The notes under the pieces: model-generated
Database searches by the model: none
What the model was told of the DNA's origin: nothing
The model's input: only the letters and a program-made list of their open reading frames with translations
Shown: piece after piece, positions 1-10,416 of the stretch
How positions within the stretch are numbered: position 1 is the stretch's first letter
Layout of the letters: every line of letters begins with the position of its first letter
Program-made: the position numbers and the translations under genes
Assembly: GCF_009651005.1 (NCBI RefSeq)
Contig: NZ_WHVW01000014.1
Coordinates: forward strand, 24,349 to 88,348
Length of the DNA: 64,000 nt
Reading direction: 5' to 3'
Source of the DNA: Sporosarcina obsidiansis
Lineage (GTDB): Bacteria; Bacillota; Bacilli; Bacillales_A; Planococcaceae

Positions 1-2384
1 TACGTTTAAAACACGAATCAATTGGTACAGAGCATATTTTGCTCGGATTGATCCGTGAAGGTGGTGGCATTGCAGCGAAAGCACTCGAAGCGATTAATGT
101 CAACGCAGATACTATTGAACGAGAAGTAGAGGTTCTTGTAGGTGTAGGCTCTAAAGACGTGGGACCGATCGTTCATTATACTCCACGTGCAAAACGCGTC
201 ATCGAACTTTCAGTTGATGAATCACGCAAATTGGGTCATTCCTATATTGGAACAGAACATATTTTATTGGCACTGATCCGTGAAGGAGAAGGGGTAGCAG
301 CGCGCGTACTGAACAACGCAGGAGTTAGCTTGAATAAAGCGCGCCAGCAAGTACTTCAGTTACTTGGTAACGATGAAAGTTCAGTCGGAAGCACTGCGAA
401 TACTGCTTCTGCTGCTACACCAACTTTGGATAGTTTAGCTAGAGATCTAACGGAAATTGCACGTGAAGGTACGTTAGATCCAGTCATCGGACGAAGTAAA
501 GAAATTACACGTGTAATTGAAGTACTGGCTCGCCGCACAAAGAATAATCCAGTTTTAATTGGAGAACCAGGTGTCGGTAAAACTGCGATTGCGGAAGGAT
601 TGGCACAGCAAGTCGTCAACAATGAAGTGCCTGAAATCTTGCGCGATAAACGAGTCATGACACTTGATATGGGAACGGTCGTAGCAGGTACGAAATACCG
701 TGGTGAATTTGAAGACCGTATGAAGAAAGTGATGGAAGAAATTCGTCAGGCAGGGAACATCATCTTGTTTATTGACGAGTTGCATACTTTGATTGGTGCA
801 GGTGGAGCGGAAGGTGCGATTGATGCCTCCAATATCTTGAAACCATCTCTTGCAAGAGGTGAATTGCAATGTATCGGTGCGACAACTCTGGACGAATATC
901 GTAAATACATTGAAAAAGATGCAGCACTTGAACGACGTTTTCAACCGATCCAAGTAGATGAACCAACAGTAGAAGAAACAATTCAAATTATTAGTGGACT
1001 ACGCGATCGCTATGAAGCGCATCATCGAGTGAAAATTACGGATGAAGCAGTAGAAGCAGCAGCGAAACTATCTGACCGTTATATTTCAGATCGCTTCCTA
1101 CCGGATAAAGCAATTGATTTAATGGATGAAGCTGGATCAAAAGTTCGGCTTCGCTCGTACACCACCCCTCCTAACTTGAAGGAGTTGGAAGTGAAGTTAG
1201 AGGCGATCCGCTCTGAAAAGAATGCAGCTGTTCAAAGCCAAGAATTTGAAAAAGCCGCTTCTTATCGTGATAAAGAGCAGAAAATGAAGGAAGAGTTGGA
1301 AACAACGAAAGCAGCTTGGAAAGAGAAGCAAGGAAAAACGGAGTCGGAAGTAACGGTCAATGATATTGCGCAAGTAGTAGCAATGTGGACTGGTATTCCA
1401 GTCGACAAGATTGCGGAAACGGAATCAGTGAAGTTGCTCAATATGGAAGAGATTTTACACGAACGTGTCATTGGTCAAAATGAGGCCGTCTTAGCCATTT
1501 CCCGAGCAATCCGTCGTGCGCGCGCCGGATTGAAAGATCCGAAACGTCCGATTGGTTCATTCATTTTCCTTGGTCCAACAGGGGTAGGGAAAACTGAACT
1601 GGCTCGAGCGTTAGCGGAAGTGATGTTTGGTGATGAAGATGCCATGATTCGCATCGATATGTCTGAGTACATGGAAAAACACGCAACGTCCCGATTAGTC
1701 GGTTCACCTCCAGGCTATGTAGGCTACGATGAAGGTGGTCAATTAACAGAAAAAGTTCGACGTAAGCCATATTCTGTCGTCTTGTTGGATGAAATTGAAA
1801 AAGCACACCCAGATGTGTTCAATATCTTACTGCAAGTACTAGAAGATGGAAGACTAACTGATTCAAAAGGACGGACAGTAGATTTCCGCAATACGGTCAT
1901 GATTATGACATCTAACGTAGGAGCTACTGAACTGAAGAAAAATCGATATGTCGGCTTTAATCTTCAAGATGGAGAGTCGGATTATGAAGACATGAAGGGG
2001 AAAATGCTGGCTGAATTGAAAAAAGCGTTTAGACCTGAATTCCTCAATCGTGTAGATGACATGATCGTCTTTCATTCCTTGGAAAAAGAACACTTACGTC
2101 AAATTGTCAGCTTAATGTCTGAGGATCTTGCCAAACGATTGGCTGAACAGGAAATCCAGTTAGTGTTGACGGAAGCGGCAAAAGATAAGATTACAGACGA
2201 AGGATACGATCCAGAGTATGGAGCTCGTCCATTGCGTCGTGCGCTTCAGAAACATGTAGAGGATCGTTTATCTGAAGAGTTATTGGAAGGTAAGGTTCTG
2301 AAAGGCGAAAAAGTAGTGATTGACGTCGAAGAAAATGAATTTGTAGTACGAACAGAAAAATTAACGGAATCAGTAAAAAATTGA
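1..2384 (+). CDS. clpC: ATP-dependent Clp protease ATP-binding subunit ClpC (5' end outside window)
   Basis: HSP100/AAA+ unfoldase that feeds substrates to ClpP and works with the McsB/MecA adaptors in the cytoplasm. The frame is open from base 3, so the true start lies upstream and the first Clp-N repeat is cut. Visible in order are the end of Clp-N repeat 1, Clp-N repeat 2 ([15 protein letters not shown]), first Walker A GEPGVGKT (nt ~565-590), a UVR-like coiled middle region (~nt 1200-1330), second Walker A GPTGVGKT (~1573-1596) and the C-terminal D2 domain ending in [12 protein letters not shown]. The UVR/M domain between the two AAA modules separates ClpC from ClpE and ClpX. In B. subtilis it closes the ctsR-mcsA-mcsB-clpC operon just before radA, as here. 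Confidence 0.97.
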   Translation, partial: RLKHESIGTEHILLGLIREGGGIAAKALEAINVNADTIEREVEVLVGVGSKDVGPIVHYTPRAKRVIELSVDESRKLGHSYIGTEHILLALIREGEGVAARVLNNAGVSLNKARQQVLQLLGNDESSVGSTANTASAATPTLDSLARDLTEIAREGTLDPVIGRSKEITRVIEVLARRTKNNPVLIGEPGVGKTAIAEGLAQQVVNNEVPEILRDKRVMTLDMGTVVAGTKYRGEFEDRMKKVMEEIRQAGNIILFIDELHTLIGAGGAEGAIDASNILKPSLARGELQCIGATTLDEYRKYIEKDAALERRFQPIQVDEPTVEETIQIISGLRDRYEAHHRVKITDEAVEAAAKLSDRYISDRFLPDKAIDLMDEAGSKVRLRSYTTPPNLKELEVKLEAIRSEKNAAVQSQEFEKAASYRDKEQKMKEELETTKAAWKEKQGKTESEVTVNDIAQVVAMWTGIPVDKIAETESVKLLNMEEILHERVIGQNEAVLAISRAIRRARAGLKDPKRPIGSFIFLGPTGVGKTELARALAEVMFGDEDAMIRIDMSEYMEKHATSRLVGSPPGYVGYDEGGQLTEKVRRKPYSVVLLDEIEKAHPDVFNILLQVLEDGRLTDSKGRTVDFRNTVMIMTSNVGATELKKNRYVGFNLQDGESDYEDMKGKMLAELKKAFRPEFLNRVDDMIVFHSLEKEHLRQIVSLMSEDLAKRLAEQEIQLVLTEAAKDKITDEGYDPEYGARPLRRALQKHVEDRLSEELLEGKVLKGEKVVIDVEENEFVVRTEKLTESVKN

Positions 2385-2398
2385 TTAAATGAAGTTTA

Positions 2399-2448
2399 GG
2401 ATAGCTCGCTCGCTTAGGATTTAAAAAAGCGTAGCGAGCTGTCCTTTT
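2399..2448 (+). terminator. Putative intrinsic terminator after clpC
   Basis: An imperfect 17-18 bp inverted repeat (arm AGCTCGCTCGCTT against AAGCGTAGCGAGCT, one bulge, extended by a G-U pair) is followed by a short TTTT. It sits 15 bp after the clpC stop and 19 bp before radA. The U-tract is weak, so partial read-through into radA is likely. Confidence 0.6.
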
Positions 2449-2466
2449 CGTCTAGGGAGCGAGTAT

Positions 2467-3837
2467 ATGGCTAAGCGTAAATCGAAATTCATGTGTCGTT
2501 CATGTGGCTATGAGTCCCCCAAATGGATGGGGCGCTGTCCAGGTTGTGGCGAATGGAACACGATGGATGAAGAAGTGGAAATTGTACAAAAAGGACCTCG
2601 TGCTGCTTTTCAGCATGGAGAGAAAGTGAAACAAAAAGCATTACCGATCAGCGCGGTTGAAATGGTGGAAGAGCCCCGTGTGAAAACGGAACTGAATGAA
2701 TTGAATCGTGTGCTAGGTGGAGGAATTGTACCCGGCTCATTAATACTAATTGGGGGAGATCCGGGCATAGGTAAGTCTACGTTGTTATTACAAGTGTCTT
2801 CCTTGCTTGCCAATCAACAGCAACGCGTTCTGTATATATCGGGTGAGGAATCAATTCGGCAGACAAAGTTACGAGCGGAAAGGCTAGGTGTGAAATCAGA
2901 TGAGCTGTATATTTACGCAGAAACGGATTTGGGCATGATTCATGAAACGGTAGATGAAGTGAAGCCTAAGTTCGTCATCGTAGATTCGATTCAGACAGTT
3001 CATCATCCGGAAGTCACTTCTGCACCCGGCAGTGTTTCGCAAGTGCGGGAGTGTACTGCAGAATTAATGCGGATTGCCAAGACTCAAAACATTGCTATTT
3101 TCATTGTTGGTCACGTTACGAAAGAAGGGCAAATCGCTGGCCCTCGACTGCTAGAGCACATGGTGGATACAGTTCTATATTTTGAAGGAGAACGCCATCA
3201 TACATACCGTATTTTACGAAGTGTGAAAAACCGTTTCGGTTCGACTAATGAAATTGCGATTTTTGAAATGCTGCAGTCCGGATTAAAAGAAGTATTGAAT
3301 CCGTCTGAGTTATTTTTGCGTGAACGCTCTCAAGGTGGAGCGGGTTCAACAATTGTTGCATCCATGGAAGGTACCCGTCCCATATTAGTGGAGATTCAAG
3401 CGTTAATCACACCTTCCAGCTTTAATTATCCGAAGCGAATGGCGACCGGTTTAGATCAGAACCGCGTTTCCTTGCTGATGGCGGTGCTTGAAAAACGGGC
3501 AGGCATGTTATTGCAGACGCAAGATGCGTATATTAAGGTGGCGGGCGGCGTGAAGTTAGATGAGCCGGCAATTGATTTAGCGGTGCTTCTTAGTATCGTA
3601 TCGAGCTATCGAGATACCGCAGTTGGCGTAGGAGACTGTTTTATTGGTGAAGTCGGGTTAACAGGAGAGGTCAGAAGGGTATCAAGAATAGAGCAACGTG
3701 TGACGGAAGCGGCTAAGCTTGGATTTGAACGTGTCATTATGCCATCTTCTAATCTTGGCGGGTGGGATGTTCCATCAGGCATACGAGTCGTTGGAGTAGA
3801 AACCATCGCTGAAGCGCTTGGAATCGCGTTTAAATGA
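2467..3837 (+). CDS. radA: DNA repair protein RadA (Sms)
   Basis: DNA-dependent ATPase and branch-migration helicase of homologous recombination and transformation. The 456 aa match the family length. An N-terminal four-cysteine zinc finger (CRSCG...CPGCG, aa 9-28) is followed by a RecA-like ATPase core with Walker [11 protein letters not shown] (aa ~97-106), the RadA-specific KNRFGS motif (aa ~254-259), and a C-terminal Lon-protease-like domain lacking the Lon catalytic pair. The ATG at 2467 is preceded by AGGGAGCG. In many Bacillales disA follows radA, but here yacL follows directly, so disA is missing from this position. Confidence 0.97.
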   Translation: MAKRKSKFMCRSCGYESPKWMGRCPGCGEWNTMDEEVEIVQKGPRAAFQHGEKVKQKALPISAVEMVEEPRVKTELNELNRVLGGGIVPGSLILIGGDPGIGKSTLLLQVSSLLANQQQRVLYISGEESIRQTKLRAERLGVKSDELYIYAETDLGMIHETVDEVKPKFVIVDSIQTVHHPEVTSAPGSVSQVRECTAELMRIAKTQNIAIFIVGHVTKEGQIAGPRLLEHMVDTVLYFEGERHHTYRILRSVKNRFGSTNEIAIFEMLQSGLKEVLNPSELFLRERSQGGAGSTIVASMEGTRPILVEIQALITPSSFNYPKRMATGLDQNRVSLLMAVLEKRAGMLLQTQDAYIKVAGGVKLDEPAIDLAVLLSIVSSYRDTAVGVGDCFIGEVGLTGEVRRVSRIEQRVTEAAKLGFERVIMPSSNLGGWDVPSGIRVVGVETIAEALGIAFK

Positions 3838-4042
3838 AGAAAGATGACTAGATACGAGATACGTGTCACCGCACCAATCAGGTGTGTAAGCGAGCGTAAC
3901 CTTTGAAAGCCCAAGAAACCTTTACGCTATTCAGATTGTCCTACTAAAAGTAGTGAGAAATTTTTTGAATGCCATCACTTAACCTAAGCGACTTACTCTA
4001 ATTAGTTGTATACTAATAGGAAGGAAAAGGAGGTGAAAGAAA

Positions 4043-5125
4043 ATGTTGAAAAGAGTAGTCCAAGTTTCTTTCCTATTGATTGGAGGAACTCTCGGTGTTT
4101 TATTTTTACCGTACTTATTTGCTTTGTTCGCTTTTACATCACGCCCCATGATAGAAAACGCATATGTTGAAGCTATTTTAGGAGCCATTATTCTATATTT
4201 ATTTAGCTTATTTTTAACAGAACCGATTGTGAATTTTATTAAATGGATTGAAGAACGACTTTTGAAAGCGCCGATTATGGATTTGTTATTTGGGACGGTG
4301 GGGTTGATTGTAGGCCTTAGCGTTGCGTTCTTAGTAAGTTTTGGTCTGAACGCGATTGAGATTCCTGTTATTTCATCCGTACTGCCTGTTTTACTTTCCA
4401 TCCTTTTAGGATATTTAGGATTTCAGGTGGGCTTTAAGAAGCGCGAAGAGTTTATTAACGCCATATCGAATGTGCGTAATACAACTTCAAAAAAGAAAGA
4501 GTCGGTAGAACCTGTACCTCCACAAAAAAATGTTTACAAATTATTGGACACAAGCGTTATCATTGACGGACGAATTGCAGACATTGCGGCAACTGGTTTT
4601 TTACAAGGGATCTTAGTCGTTCCTCAATTCGTTCTGACAGAATTACAGCATATTGCAGACTCTTCGGATACGTTGAAACGAACGAAGGGGAGACGCGGAC
4701 TTGATATCTTAAAACGTCTTCAAAATGACGATGGTCCGACTGTGCTCATTACGGATGAAGATTTTATTGATGTGGCCGAGGTGGATCTAAAGCTTGTAAA
4801 GCTGGCAAAGAAGATGGAAGGTCTAGTCGTGACGAATGACTTTAATTTGAATAAAGTGTCTGATTTGCACGGAGTGGCGGTTTTAAACATCAATGACTTA
4901 GCCAATGCCGTAAAACCAGTTGTCATTCCTGGAGAAGAAATGCATGTAGTCGTTATCAAAGATGGGAAAGAGCATAACCAAGGTGTTGCGTACTTAGATG
5001 ACGGTACGATGATCGTCATTGAAGATGGCAGAACGCACATTGGGCAGGCAATCGACGTAGTGGTGACGAGTGTTCTTCAAACATCTGCGGGACGTATGAT
5101 TTTTGCAAAACCGAAAGGCCGATAA
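4043..5125 (+). CDS. yacL: YacL family PIN/TRAM domain membrane protein
   Basis: The 360 aa protein has four predicted transmembrane helices in the first ~130 residues, then a PIN nuclease-like domain opening with LLDTSVIIDGRIADIA (aa ~168-183, conserved acidic residues present), and a C-terminal TRAM-like segment. This is the architecture of B. subtilis YacL, a conserved membrane protein of uncertain function; the PIN fold suggests RNA cleavage or binding. The start at 4043 has a very strong AAAAGGAGGTG site. The preceding 205 bp hold no gene. The 3' end lies 28 bp before ispD. Confidence 0.9.
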   Translation: MLKRVVQVSFLLIGGTLGVLFLPYLFALFAFTSRPMIENAYVEAILGAIILYLFSLFLTEPIVNFIKWIEERLLKAPIMDLLFGTVGLIVGLSVAFLVSFGLNAIEIPVISSVLPVLLSILLGYLGFQVGFKKREEFINAISNVRNTTSKKKESVEPVPPQKNVYKLLDTSVIIDGRIADIAATGFLQGILVVPQFVLTELQHIADSSDTLKRTKGRRGLDILKRLQNDDGPTVLITDEDFIDVAEVDLKLVKLAKKMEGLVVTNDFNLNKVSDLHGVAVLNINDLANAVKPVVIPGEEMHVVVIKDGKEHNQGVAYLDDGTMIVIEDGRTHIGQAIDVVVTSVLQTSAGRMIFAKPKGR

Positions 5126-5153
5126 ACCGGCTACAGAAAGCAGAGGGACTAAC

Positions 5154-5834
5154 GTGAAGTATACAGTGATGATTCCGGCTGCAGGTAGCGGCAAACGAAT
5201 GGGAGCAGGACAAAATAAGCTTTTCTTAGAAATCGGTGGACAGTCGATTTTGTACCATACGATAGGCGTTTTTCAGGATGATCCGTATTGTAATGAAATC
5301 ATTCTTGCGGTAAGGCCTGACGAACAACCTATCATTCAAGGGATTCTAGAACAACATGGCGGCTCAAAAACCATTACTTTTGTAGAAGGCGGTGATGAGC
5401 GGCAAAATAGTGTGGCGGCTTGTATAGAAGCATATAAAGGTGACGGTATCGTGCTCGTGCATGATGCCGCGAGACCTTTCATTGATCTATCGCTTATTCG
5501 TGAATTGGTCCACACGGCGCATGAAAAAGGTGCCGCTATTGCAGCGGTAAGAGCGAAGGATACGATAAAGATTGTGGAAAACAGCATGGTAAAACAGACA
5601 TTGAATCGTGAGAGATTATGGATGATCCAGACACCACAAGCGTTTCGATATGAATTGCTAAAAGAAGCCTCTGAAGCAGCAATACAAGATAATTTCCTTG
5701 GCACTGACGAGTCAATGCTAGTGGAGCGGCTTGGTCATAGTGTTCAGATCGTAGAGAGTTCGTATGATAATGTGAAAATGACGACCCAGGAAGATCTCGC
5801 ATTAGGCGAAATCTTATTGGAAAGAAGAAAGTAG
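5154..5834 (+). CDS. ispD: 2-C-methyl-D-erythritol 4-phosphate cytidylyltransferase IspD
   Basis: Third step of the MEP isoprenoid pathway: CTP plus MEP gives CDP-ME. The nucleotide-binding loop [12 protein letters not shown] and the downstream lysine ([10 protein letters not shown]) are at the N-terminus, followed by VHDAARPF and GTDES. I place the start at GTG 5154 (AGAGGG 7 bp upstream; product [11 protein letters not shown], 226 aa). The frame is open back to 5103 within the yacL 3' end, but that would add 17 residues not typical of the family. ispF follows 13 bp later, so both MEP genes are probably co-translated. Confidence 0.95.
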   Translation: MKYTVMIPAAGSGKRMGAGQNKLFLEIGGQSILYHTIGVFQDDPYCNEIILAVRPDEQPIIQGILEQHGGSKTITFVEGGDERQNSVAACIEAYKGDGIVLVHDAARPFIDLSLIRELVHTAHEKGAAIAAVRAKDTIKIVENSMVKQTLNRERLWMIQTPQAFRYELLKEASEAAIQDNFLGTDESMLVERLGHSVQIVESSYDNVKMTTQEDLALGEILLERRK

Positions 5835-5847
5835 GAGGAATCACCTC

Positions 5848-6327
5848 ATGTTTCGAATTGGACAAGGTTTTGATGTGCATGCATTTGCGGAAGATAGACC
5901 CCTGATTATAGGTGGTATAACGATCCCGCATACGAAAGGTCTAATTGGCCATTCGGATGCCGATGTATTGTTGCACACGGTAACAGATGCAGCACTTGGA
6001 GCAATTGGGAAAGTGGATATCGGCACGCATTTTCCGGATACGGATGAGGCATTTAAGGATGCGGATTCTGCCATGTTATTAAAGAAGGTTTGGGAAATGG
6101 TTAAGGAAGAAGGGTATCATCTAGGTAATATCGATTGTACTATCATCGCGCAACGACCGAAAATGGCACCATATATCGGTGAGATCCGCCAACGTATTGC
6201 GGAATTATTAGAAGCAGATCCGACGCAAGTAAATGTCAAAGCGACGACTACAGAACGCCTTGGTTTTTCAGGACGCGAAGAGGGTATCGCTGCAATGGCG
6301 ACGATTTTATTGATGAAAAACCATTGA
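5848..6327 (+). CDS. ispF: 2-C-methyl-D-erythritol 2,4-cyclodiphosphate synthase IspF
   Basis: Cyclises CDP-ME 2-phosphate to MEcPP with loss of CMP; a homotrimer with Zn2+ at the active site. The 159 aa match the family. [11 protein letters not shown] supplies the metal-binding Asp/His pair, [10 protein letters not shown] and the IGTHFPDTD segment form the substrate pocket, and [11 protein letters not shown] is the C-terminal signature. The ATG at 5848 follows AGGAGG (5833-5838), which overlaps the ispD stop. It ends the radA-yacL-ispD-ispF group; gltX starts 81 bp later with its own candidate promoter. Confidence 0.97.
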   Translation: MFRIGQGFDVHAFAEDRPLIIGGITIPHTKGLIGHSDADVLLHTVTDAALGAIGKVDIGTHFPDTDEAFKDADSAMLLKKVWEMVKEEGYHLGNIDCTIIAQRPKMAPYIGEIRQRIAELLEADPTQVNVKATTTERLGFSGREEGIAAMATILLMKNH

Positions 6328-6328
6328 C

Positions 6329-6357
6329 TTTCAAAAATTTCAACACAGTGCTAAAAT
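6329..6357 (+). promoter_or_regulatory. Candidate sigma-A promoter of gltX (extended -10)
   Basis: TGCTAAAAT (extended -10, TAAAAT at 6352-6357) lies 50 bp before gltX. The -35 at 6329-6334 (TTTCAA) is poor; a better TTGACT at 6324 is 22 bp away, too far. The extended -10 would compensate. Confidence 0.45.
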
Positions 6358-6408
6358 AGATAGGAAAATACATTGAGACGTAATAGATTCAGAACGGAGA
6401 GAGAAAAT

Positions 6409-7869
6409 ATGACACAAGAAGTACGCGTGCGCTATGCACCGAGTCCGACTGGCCAATTACATATCGGCGGTGCACGGACCGCTTTATTTAATTATTTATT
6501 TGCCCGCCATCATGACGGGAAATTTATCATTCGAATTGAGGATACAGATATAGTACGAAATATCGAGAGTGGTGAACTGTCTCAGCTAGAAAACTTGACA
6601 TGGCTAGGCATTCATCATGACGAATCGGTAGATATAGGCGGTGAATATGGGCCGTATCGCCAAACAGAACGTTTAGATATATACAAAAAGTATGCAGATG
6701 AGATGCTCGAAAAAGGCTATGCTTACAAATGTTTCTGTACGCCAGAAGAGCTAGAAGCAAAACGCGATGCACAAAAAGCAGCAGGTATTGCAGCGCCGAT
6801 GTATGATGGAACGTGCAGCCATTTGACAGCGCAAGAAGTAGCTGAAAAAGAAGCGGCAGGACTTCCATACAGTCTTCGGATGCGTGTTCCTGATAATATT
6901 ACTTACACAGTTCAGGACTTGGTTCGCGGTACGGTTTCATTTGAATCCAAGGATATCGGCGACTGGGTAATGGTCAAGACGAATGGCATACCAACCTACA
7001 ACTTTGCAGTAGCAGTGGATGACCATCTGATGAAAATTTCCCATGTATTCCGTGGGGAAGAGCATTTGACGAACACACCAAAACAATTAATGGTATTCGA
7101 TGTATTCGGCTGGGAACATCCTCAGTTCGGTCATATGACGTTAATCGTTAATGAAGACCGCAAAAAACTGTCGAAACGTGATGAATCCATTATTCAATTC
7201 ATTTCACAATATAAAGACTTAGGTTATTTGCCAGAAGCGATGTTTAACTTCTTTGCGTTGCTCGGTTGGTCGCCAGGTGGGGAAGAGGAAATCTTCTCTC
7301 ATGACGAATTGGTCAAGCTGTTCGATGAGTCTCGTTTGTCTAAATCACCGTCTATGTTCGATACGCAAAAGTTAAAATGGATGAACAACCAATACATCAA
7401 GAAACTATCGCTTGAAGAAGTTATTGAACTTACACTGCCACATTTGCAGGCAGCGGATCTTGTGCCTGAAAACATGTCGGATGAAGAACAAACGTGGGTA
7501 CACGATCTGATCGCACTATATCATGGTCAATTAAATTTTGGAGCTGAAATTGTCGAACTGTCCGCCCAGTTCTTCGGGGCCACAGTTGAATATGATGAAA
7601 AAGCATCCGAAATCTTGGCAGGTGAACAAGTGCCGGAAGTGATGAGTTCATTGAAGCGCCAGCTAGAAGCATTAGAAACATTTGATGCTCCCTCCATTAA
7701 GGCTGCAATTAAGGCTGTTCAAAAAGAGACAGGACATAAAGGGAAAAACCTATTTATGCCAGTCCGTGTCGTGGCAACTGGCCAAACATCTGGACCTGAA
7801 TTGCCAGACGCCATTGCGTTAATAGGGAAAGAAAAAATTCTTGGTCGTGTCGAAAAATTTGCAAAATAA
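6409..7869 (+). CDS. gltX: Glutamyl-tRNA synthetase
   Basis: Class I aminoacyl-tRNA synthetase charging tRNA-Glu and, in Bacillales that use GatCAB, also tRNA-Gln. The HIGH-type signature [11 protein letters not shown] is at aa ~16-26, and the KMSKS-type motif is KLSKRDES around aa 250. The 486 aa match B. subtilis GltX. The frame extends 12 codons upstream, but ATG 6409 is chosen because CGGAGAGA precedes it and [15 protein letters not shown] aligns with family N-termini. The cysteine T-box, cysE and cysS follow, the classic Bacillus gltX-cysE-cysS arrangement. Confidence 0.97.
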   Translation: MTQEVRVRYAPSPTGQLHIGGARTALFNYLFARHHDGKFIIRIEDTDIVRNIESGELSQLENLTWLGIHHDESVDIGGEYGPYRQTERLDIYKKYADEMLEKGYAYKCFCTPEELEAKRDAQKAAGIAAPMYDGTCSHLTAQEVAEKEAAGLPYSLRMRVPDNITYTVQDLVRGTVSFESKDIGDWVMVKTNGIPTYNFAVAVDDHLMKISHVFRGEEHLTNTPKQLMVFDVFGWEHPQFGHMTLIVNEDRKKLSKRDESIIQFISQYKDLGYLPEAMFNFFALLGWSPGGEEEIFSHDELVKLFDESRLSKSPSMFDTQKLKWMNNQYIKKLSLEEVIELTLPHLQAADLVPENMSDEEQTWVHDLIALYHGQLNFGAEIVELSAQFFGATVEYDEKASEILAGEQVPEVMSSLKRQLEALETFDAPSIKAAIKAVQKETGHKGKNLFMPVRVVATGQTSGPELPDAIALIGKEKILGRVEKFAK

Positions 7870-7875
7870 TCAATA

Positions 7876-7903
7876 TTGACTTTACGTTGAATTTGTGTAA
7901 AAT
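7876..7903 (+). promoter_or_regulatory. Sigma-A promoter of the cysE-cysS T-box transcript
   Basis: TTGACT (7876-7881), 16 bp spacer, TAAAAT (7898-7903). It starts 6 bp after the gltX stop and just before the T-box leader, so initiation is expected near 7910. Confidence 0.75.
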
Positions 7904-7910
7904 GAACGTA

Positions 7911-8167
7911 ATATGAATCGTCATATAAAAAGCGTTGAGAAGGAAAGTACATGTTGAAATCTCTCTAGAGAGGGTCACCTAGGCTGGAAGTGACCTGAGT
8001 ACATTCAAGATGGAAATGCACCTTTGAGCGATGAGCTGAACATTTTAGTAGGCCATACGTATCGTCTGCGTTAAAGACATTAAGCGGGGAGATGCTATCT
8101 CTCAAGCGGAGTGGAACCACGCAACCAATGCGTCTCTGTCATCATAAGTGACAGGGGCGTTTTTTTT
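7911..8167 (+). ncRNA. T-box leader, cysteine-specific
   Basis: Transcription-attenuating T-box riboswitch sensing uncharged tRNA-Cys. The conserved T-box sequence GTGGAACCACGC is at 8111-8122. The specifier codon is read as TGC (Cys) at 8017-8019 in GGAAATGCACC, at the expected 3' side of Stem I (~7940-8040). The antiterminator bulge TGGA would pair with an acceptor end whose discriminator base is U, as in tRNA-Cys. The terminator (8130-8167) competes with the antiterminator. It sits between gltX and cysE, where a Cys T-box is known in B. subtilis. It should raise cysE and cysS transcription when cysteine is scarce. Confidence 0.93.
8130..8167 (+). terminator. T-box intrinsic terminator
   Basis: GCGTCTCTGTC pairs with GACAGGGGCG (two G-U pairs) around a short loop, followed by eight T (8160-8167). 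It overlaps the 3' side of the antiterminator. Confidence 0.88.
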
Positions 8168-8172
8168 ATATT

Positions 8173-8298
8173 CAAAAGTGGAAAGCGCCGCTTAGCCTCG
8201 ACAGGCACTGGAGGGTTTTCCGATAAAGGAGCGTTTTTTGCTCCTTTTCGAAAAGACCGAAGTGTTCCGAGAGGTTGGCGCTTGGAACTAGATGTACT
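8173..8298 (+). repeat. Intergenic hairpin repeat, copy A
   Basis: A 126 bp element that begins CAAAAGTGGAAAGCGCC and ends TGGCGCTTGGAACTAGATG. Three nested stems can be drawn: AAGCGCC/GGCGCTT, AGCCTC/GAGGTT and CACT/AGTG, capped by a variable arm-loop (GGAGC/GCTCC). Copies B and C at 21157-21401 share the layout with compensatory base changes. It has no U-tract and no coding potential. It lies between the T-box terminator and cysE, inside the transcribed unit. Confidence 0.85.
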
Positions 8299-8325
8299 CA
8301 AAAGTGGAAAGCGCCATCTAGCCTA
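8299..8325 (+). repeat. Truncated head of the intergenic repeat
   Basis: CAAAAGTGGAAAGCGCC is repeated directly after copy A, followed by ATCTAGCC, then the match stops. The same truncated-head arrangement follows copy C at 21402. Confidence 0.75.
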
Positions 8326-8356
8326 AGAATTTATTTAATTTAAAGGGGGAAGTTCA

Positions 8357-9031
8357 TTGTTCAAGCGTATGAAAGAAGATATCCACTGCATTTTTGAGCA
8401 AGATCCGGCTGCTCGCAGCACGTTTGAAGTAGTGTTAACGTATTCAGGATTACACGCCATTTGGTCGCACCGCGTGGCACATGCCTTATATAAGCGGAAT
8501 TTTCGCTTTCTTGCACGTGTGGTATCTCAGGTCAGTAGATTTTTCACCGGAATAGAAATCCATCCAGGCGCGGTGATCGGAAGACGTCTCTTTATTGACC
8601 ATGGCATGGGTGTAGTAATTGGGGAAACTTGTGAAATTGGAGATGATGTGACGCTGTATCAAGGGGTCACTTTAGGTGGGACTGGAAAAGAAGGCGGTAA
8701 ACGACATCCGACACTTCATAATAATGTCTTAGTTGCATCAGGCGCCAAAGTCCTTGGATCCATTACAATTGGAGAAAATAGTAAAGTGGGAGCGGGGTCG
8801 GTTATTTTGAAAGAAGTGCCCCCTAATTCCACAGTGGTCGGGATACCAGGTAAAATTGTTATATCTAATGGTGTTCGGGTAAAAGATAAACTAGATCACA
8901 CATTACCTGACCCGACGGCAGATGAAATCAAGCGTCTGGAACGGCAAATTCAAGAGTTACAGCTGCGGACACAACAGCTAGAAGCACTGAATGGAAAAAA
9001 GGGAGATTTACATGAGCATTCAACTTTATAA
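8357..9031 (+). CDS. cysE: Serine O-acetyltransferase CysE
   Basis: Acetylates serine with acetyl-CoA to O-acetylserine, the carbon skeleton for cysteine. It has an N-terminal helical domain (aa 1-60) and a left-handed beta-helix of hexapeptide repeats (aa ~65-185), with active-site segments [19 protein letters not shown] and TLGGTGK. The start is taken as TTG 8357 because AAAGGGGGA precedes it and the MFKRMKEDI start matches family N-termini; ATG 8369 is the alternative. The 224 aa are usual for Gram-positive CysE. It is controlled by the cysteine T-box and overlaps cysS by 20 bp. Confidence 0.96.
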   Translation: MFKRMKEDIHCIFEQDPAARSTFEVVLTYSGLHAIWSHRVAHALYKRNFRFLARVVSQVSRFFTGIEIHPGAVIGRRLFIDHGMGVVIGETCEIGDDVTLYQGVTLGGTGKEGGKRHPTLHNNVLVASGAKVLGSITIGENSKVGAGSVILKEVPPNSTVVGIPGKIVISNGVRVKDKLDHTLPDPTADEIKRLERQIQELQLRTQQLEALNGKKGDLHEHSTL

Positions 9032-10412
9032 CACGTTGACAAGAAAAAAAGAGAAGTTCGTTCCGTTAGAAGAAGGAAAGGTCAAAATGTATGTCTGTGG
9101 CCCGACTGTCTATAATTATATTCATATTGGAAATGCGCGACCTGTTATCGCTTTTGATACAGTACGTCGTTATTTAGAATACCGTGGCTACGAAGTGAAT
9201 TACGTCTCTAACTTCACAGATGTAGACGATAAAATTATTAAAGTAGCAAACGAATTGAATGAAGAAGTAGGGGAGCTGACAGAGCGCTTCATCAAAGCGT
9301 ATTTTGAAGATGTGGGCGCGCTTGGCTGCCAGAAAGCGACAGCCCATCCGCGTGTGACAGAGCATATTGATGATATCGTTCAGTTTATTCAGCTGCTGAT
9401 CGATAAAGGATATGCTTATACATCGAATGGAGATGTATATTATCATACCCGTGAATTTGATGGGTACGGCAAACTATCTCACCAATCGATCGATGAATTG
9501 AAAGTAGGCGCCCGGATTGAAGAAAATATGATCAAATCGGATCCTCTAGATTTTGCACTATGGAAAGCTGCCAAAGCAGGAGAGATTTCATGGGATAGTC
9601 CGTGGGGGAAAGGTCGTCCAGGTTGGCATATTGAGTGTTCTGTTATGGCTAGAGAACTTCTTGGTGATACGATTGATATTCATGCAGGCGGGCAAGACTT
9701 GACATTCCCACATCACGAGAATGAAATTGCGCAATCTGAAGCTGCGACAGGTAAAACATTTGCAAATTACTGGATGCATAATGGTTATATTAATATCGAC
9801 AATGAAAAAATGTCGAAATCACTAGGTAACTTTATTTTAGTTCACGATATCCGCAAGCAGATAGACCCGAAAGTGCTTCGTTTCTTTATGCTCTCTGTCC
9901 ACTACAGACATCCTGTGAACTTCGCGCAAGAATTGGTAGAGAGTGCAGCGAACGGGCTGGACCGGATTCAGACAGCATACAATAACTTGCAGCATCGATT
10001 GGCGGTATCTGCCGATTTAGCGGAGGAGCATCAACTGTGGCAGGAACGCATTGAAAAGCAAATTACTGCATTTGAAGATGCAATGGATGATGATTTTAAT
10101 ACGGCCAACGCTATTGCTGCCATCTTTGAATTATCAAAACAGGCAAATGTGTATTTGTTGGAGAAAAACACTAGTCACCAAGTACTGCAGAAATTTCTAG
10201 AGGTACTAGATCAGTTGATGGGTGTACTTGGCTTACCGTTTGAGAGTGTTAGTGAGTTAGTCGATGACGATGTGGAGGCACTCATTCAGGAACGTCTAGA
10301 CGCACGAAAGAATCGTGACTTTGCTAGAGCGGATGAAATTCGTGATGAATTAAAGGCGAAGGGTATTATATTAGAAGATACAGCGCAGGGCACTCGCTGG
10401 AAAAGAGGGTAA
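9012..10412 (+). CDS. cysS: Cysteinyl-tRNA synthetase
   Basis: Class I synthetase charging tRNA-Cys. [18 protein letters not shown] carries the HIGH motif and the first zinc-binding Cys; the zinc site is completed by GWHIECSVM and the FPHHENE histidines; KMSKSLGN is the KMSKS loop. ATG 9012 is chosen (AAAAAGGGAGA upstream, [15 protein letters not shown]-terminus, 466 aa as in B. subtilis). The 20 bp overlap with cysE implies translational coupling. It shares T-box control with cysE, so cysteine supply and use are adjusted together. Confidence 0.97.
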   Translation: MSIQLYNTLTRKKEKFVPLEEGKVKMYVCGPTVYNYIHIGNARPVIAFDTVRRYLEYRGYEVNYVSNFTDVDDKIIKVANELNEEVGELTERFIKAYFEDVGALGCQKATAHPRVTEHIDDIVQFIQLLIDKGYAYTSNGDVYYHTREFDGYGKLSHQSIDELKVGARIEENMIKSDPLDFALWKAAKAGEISWDSPWGKGRPGWHIECSVMARELLGDTIDIHAGGQDLTFPHHENEIAQSEAATGKTFANYWMHNGYINIDNEKMSKSLGNFILVHDIRKQIDPKVLRFFMLSVHYRHPVNFAQELVESAANGLDRIQTAYNNLQHRLAVSADLAEEHQLWQERIEKQITAFEDAMDDDFNTANAIAAIFELSKQANVYLLEKNTSHQVLQKFLEVLDQLMGVLGLPFESVSELVDDDVEALIQERLDARKNRDFARADEIRDELKAKGIILEDTAQGTRWKRG

Positions 10413-10416
10413 TAGC

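Noticed and set aside
555..986. Reading frame antisense to clpC (143 codons)
   Set aside because: Shadow of the conserved AAA+ domain; no start signals or family character.
5103..5153. Longer N-terminus for IspD from 5103
   Set aside because: It overlaps the yacL 3' end, lacks a ribosome binding site, and adds residues before the conserved start of the nucleotidyltransferase fold.
8111..8326. 71-codon frame across the T-box terminator and repeat copy A
   Set aside because: It runs through the T-box sequence and terminator stem, which are RNA elements, and it contains the repeat; not a protein.
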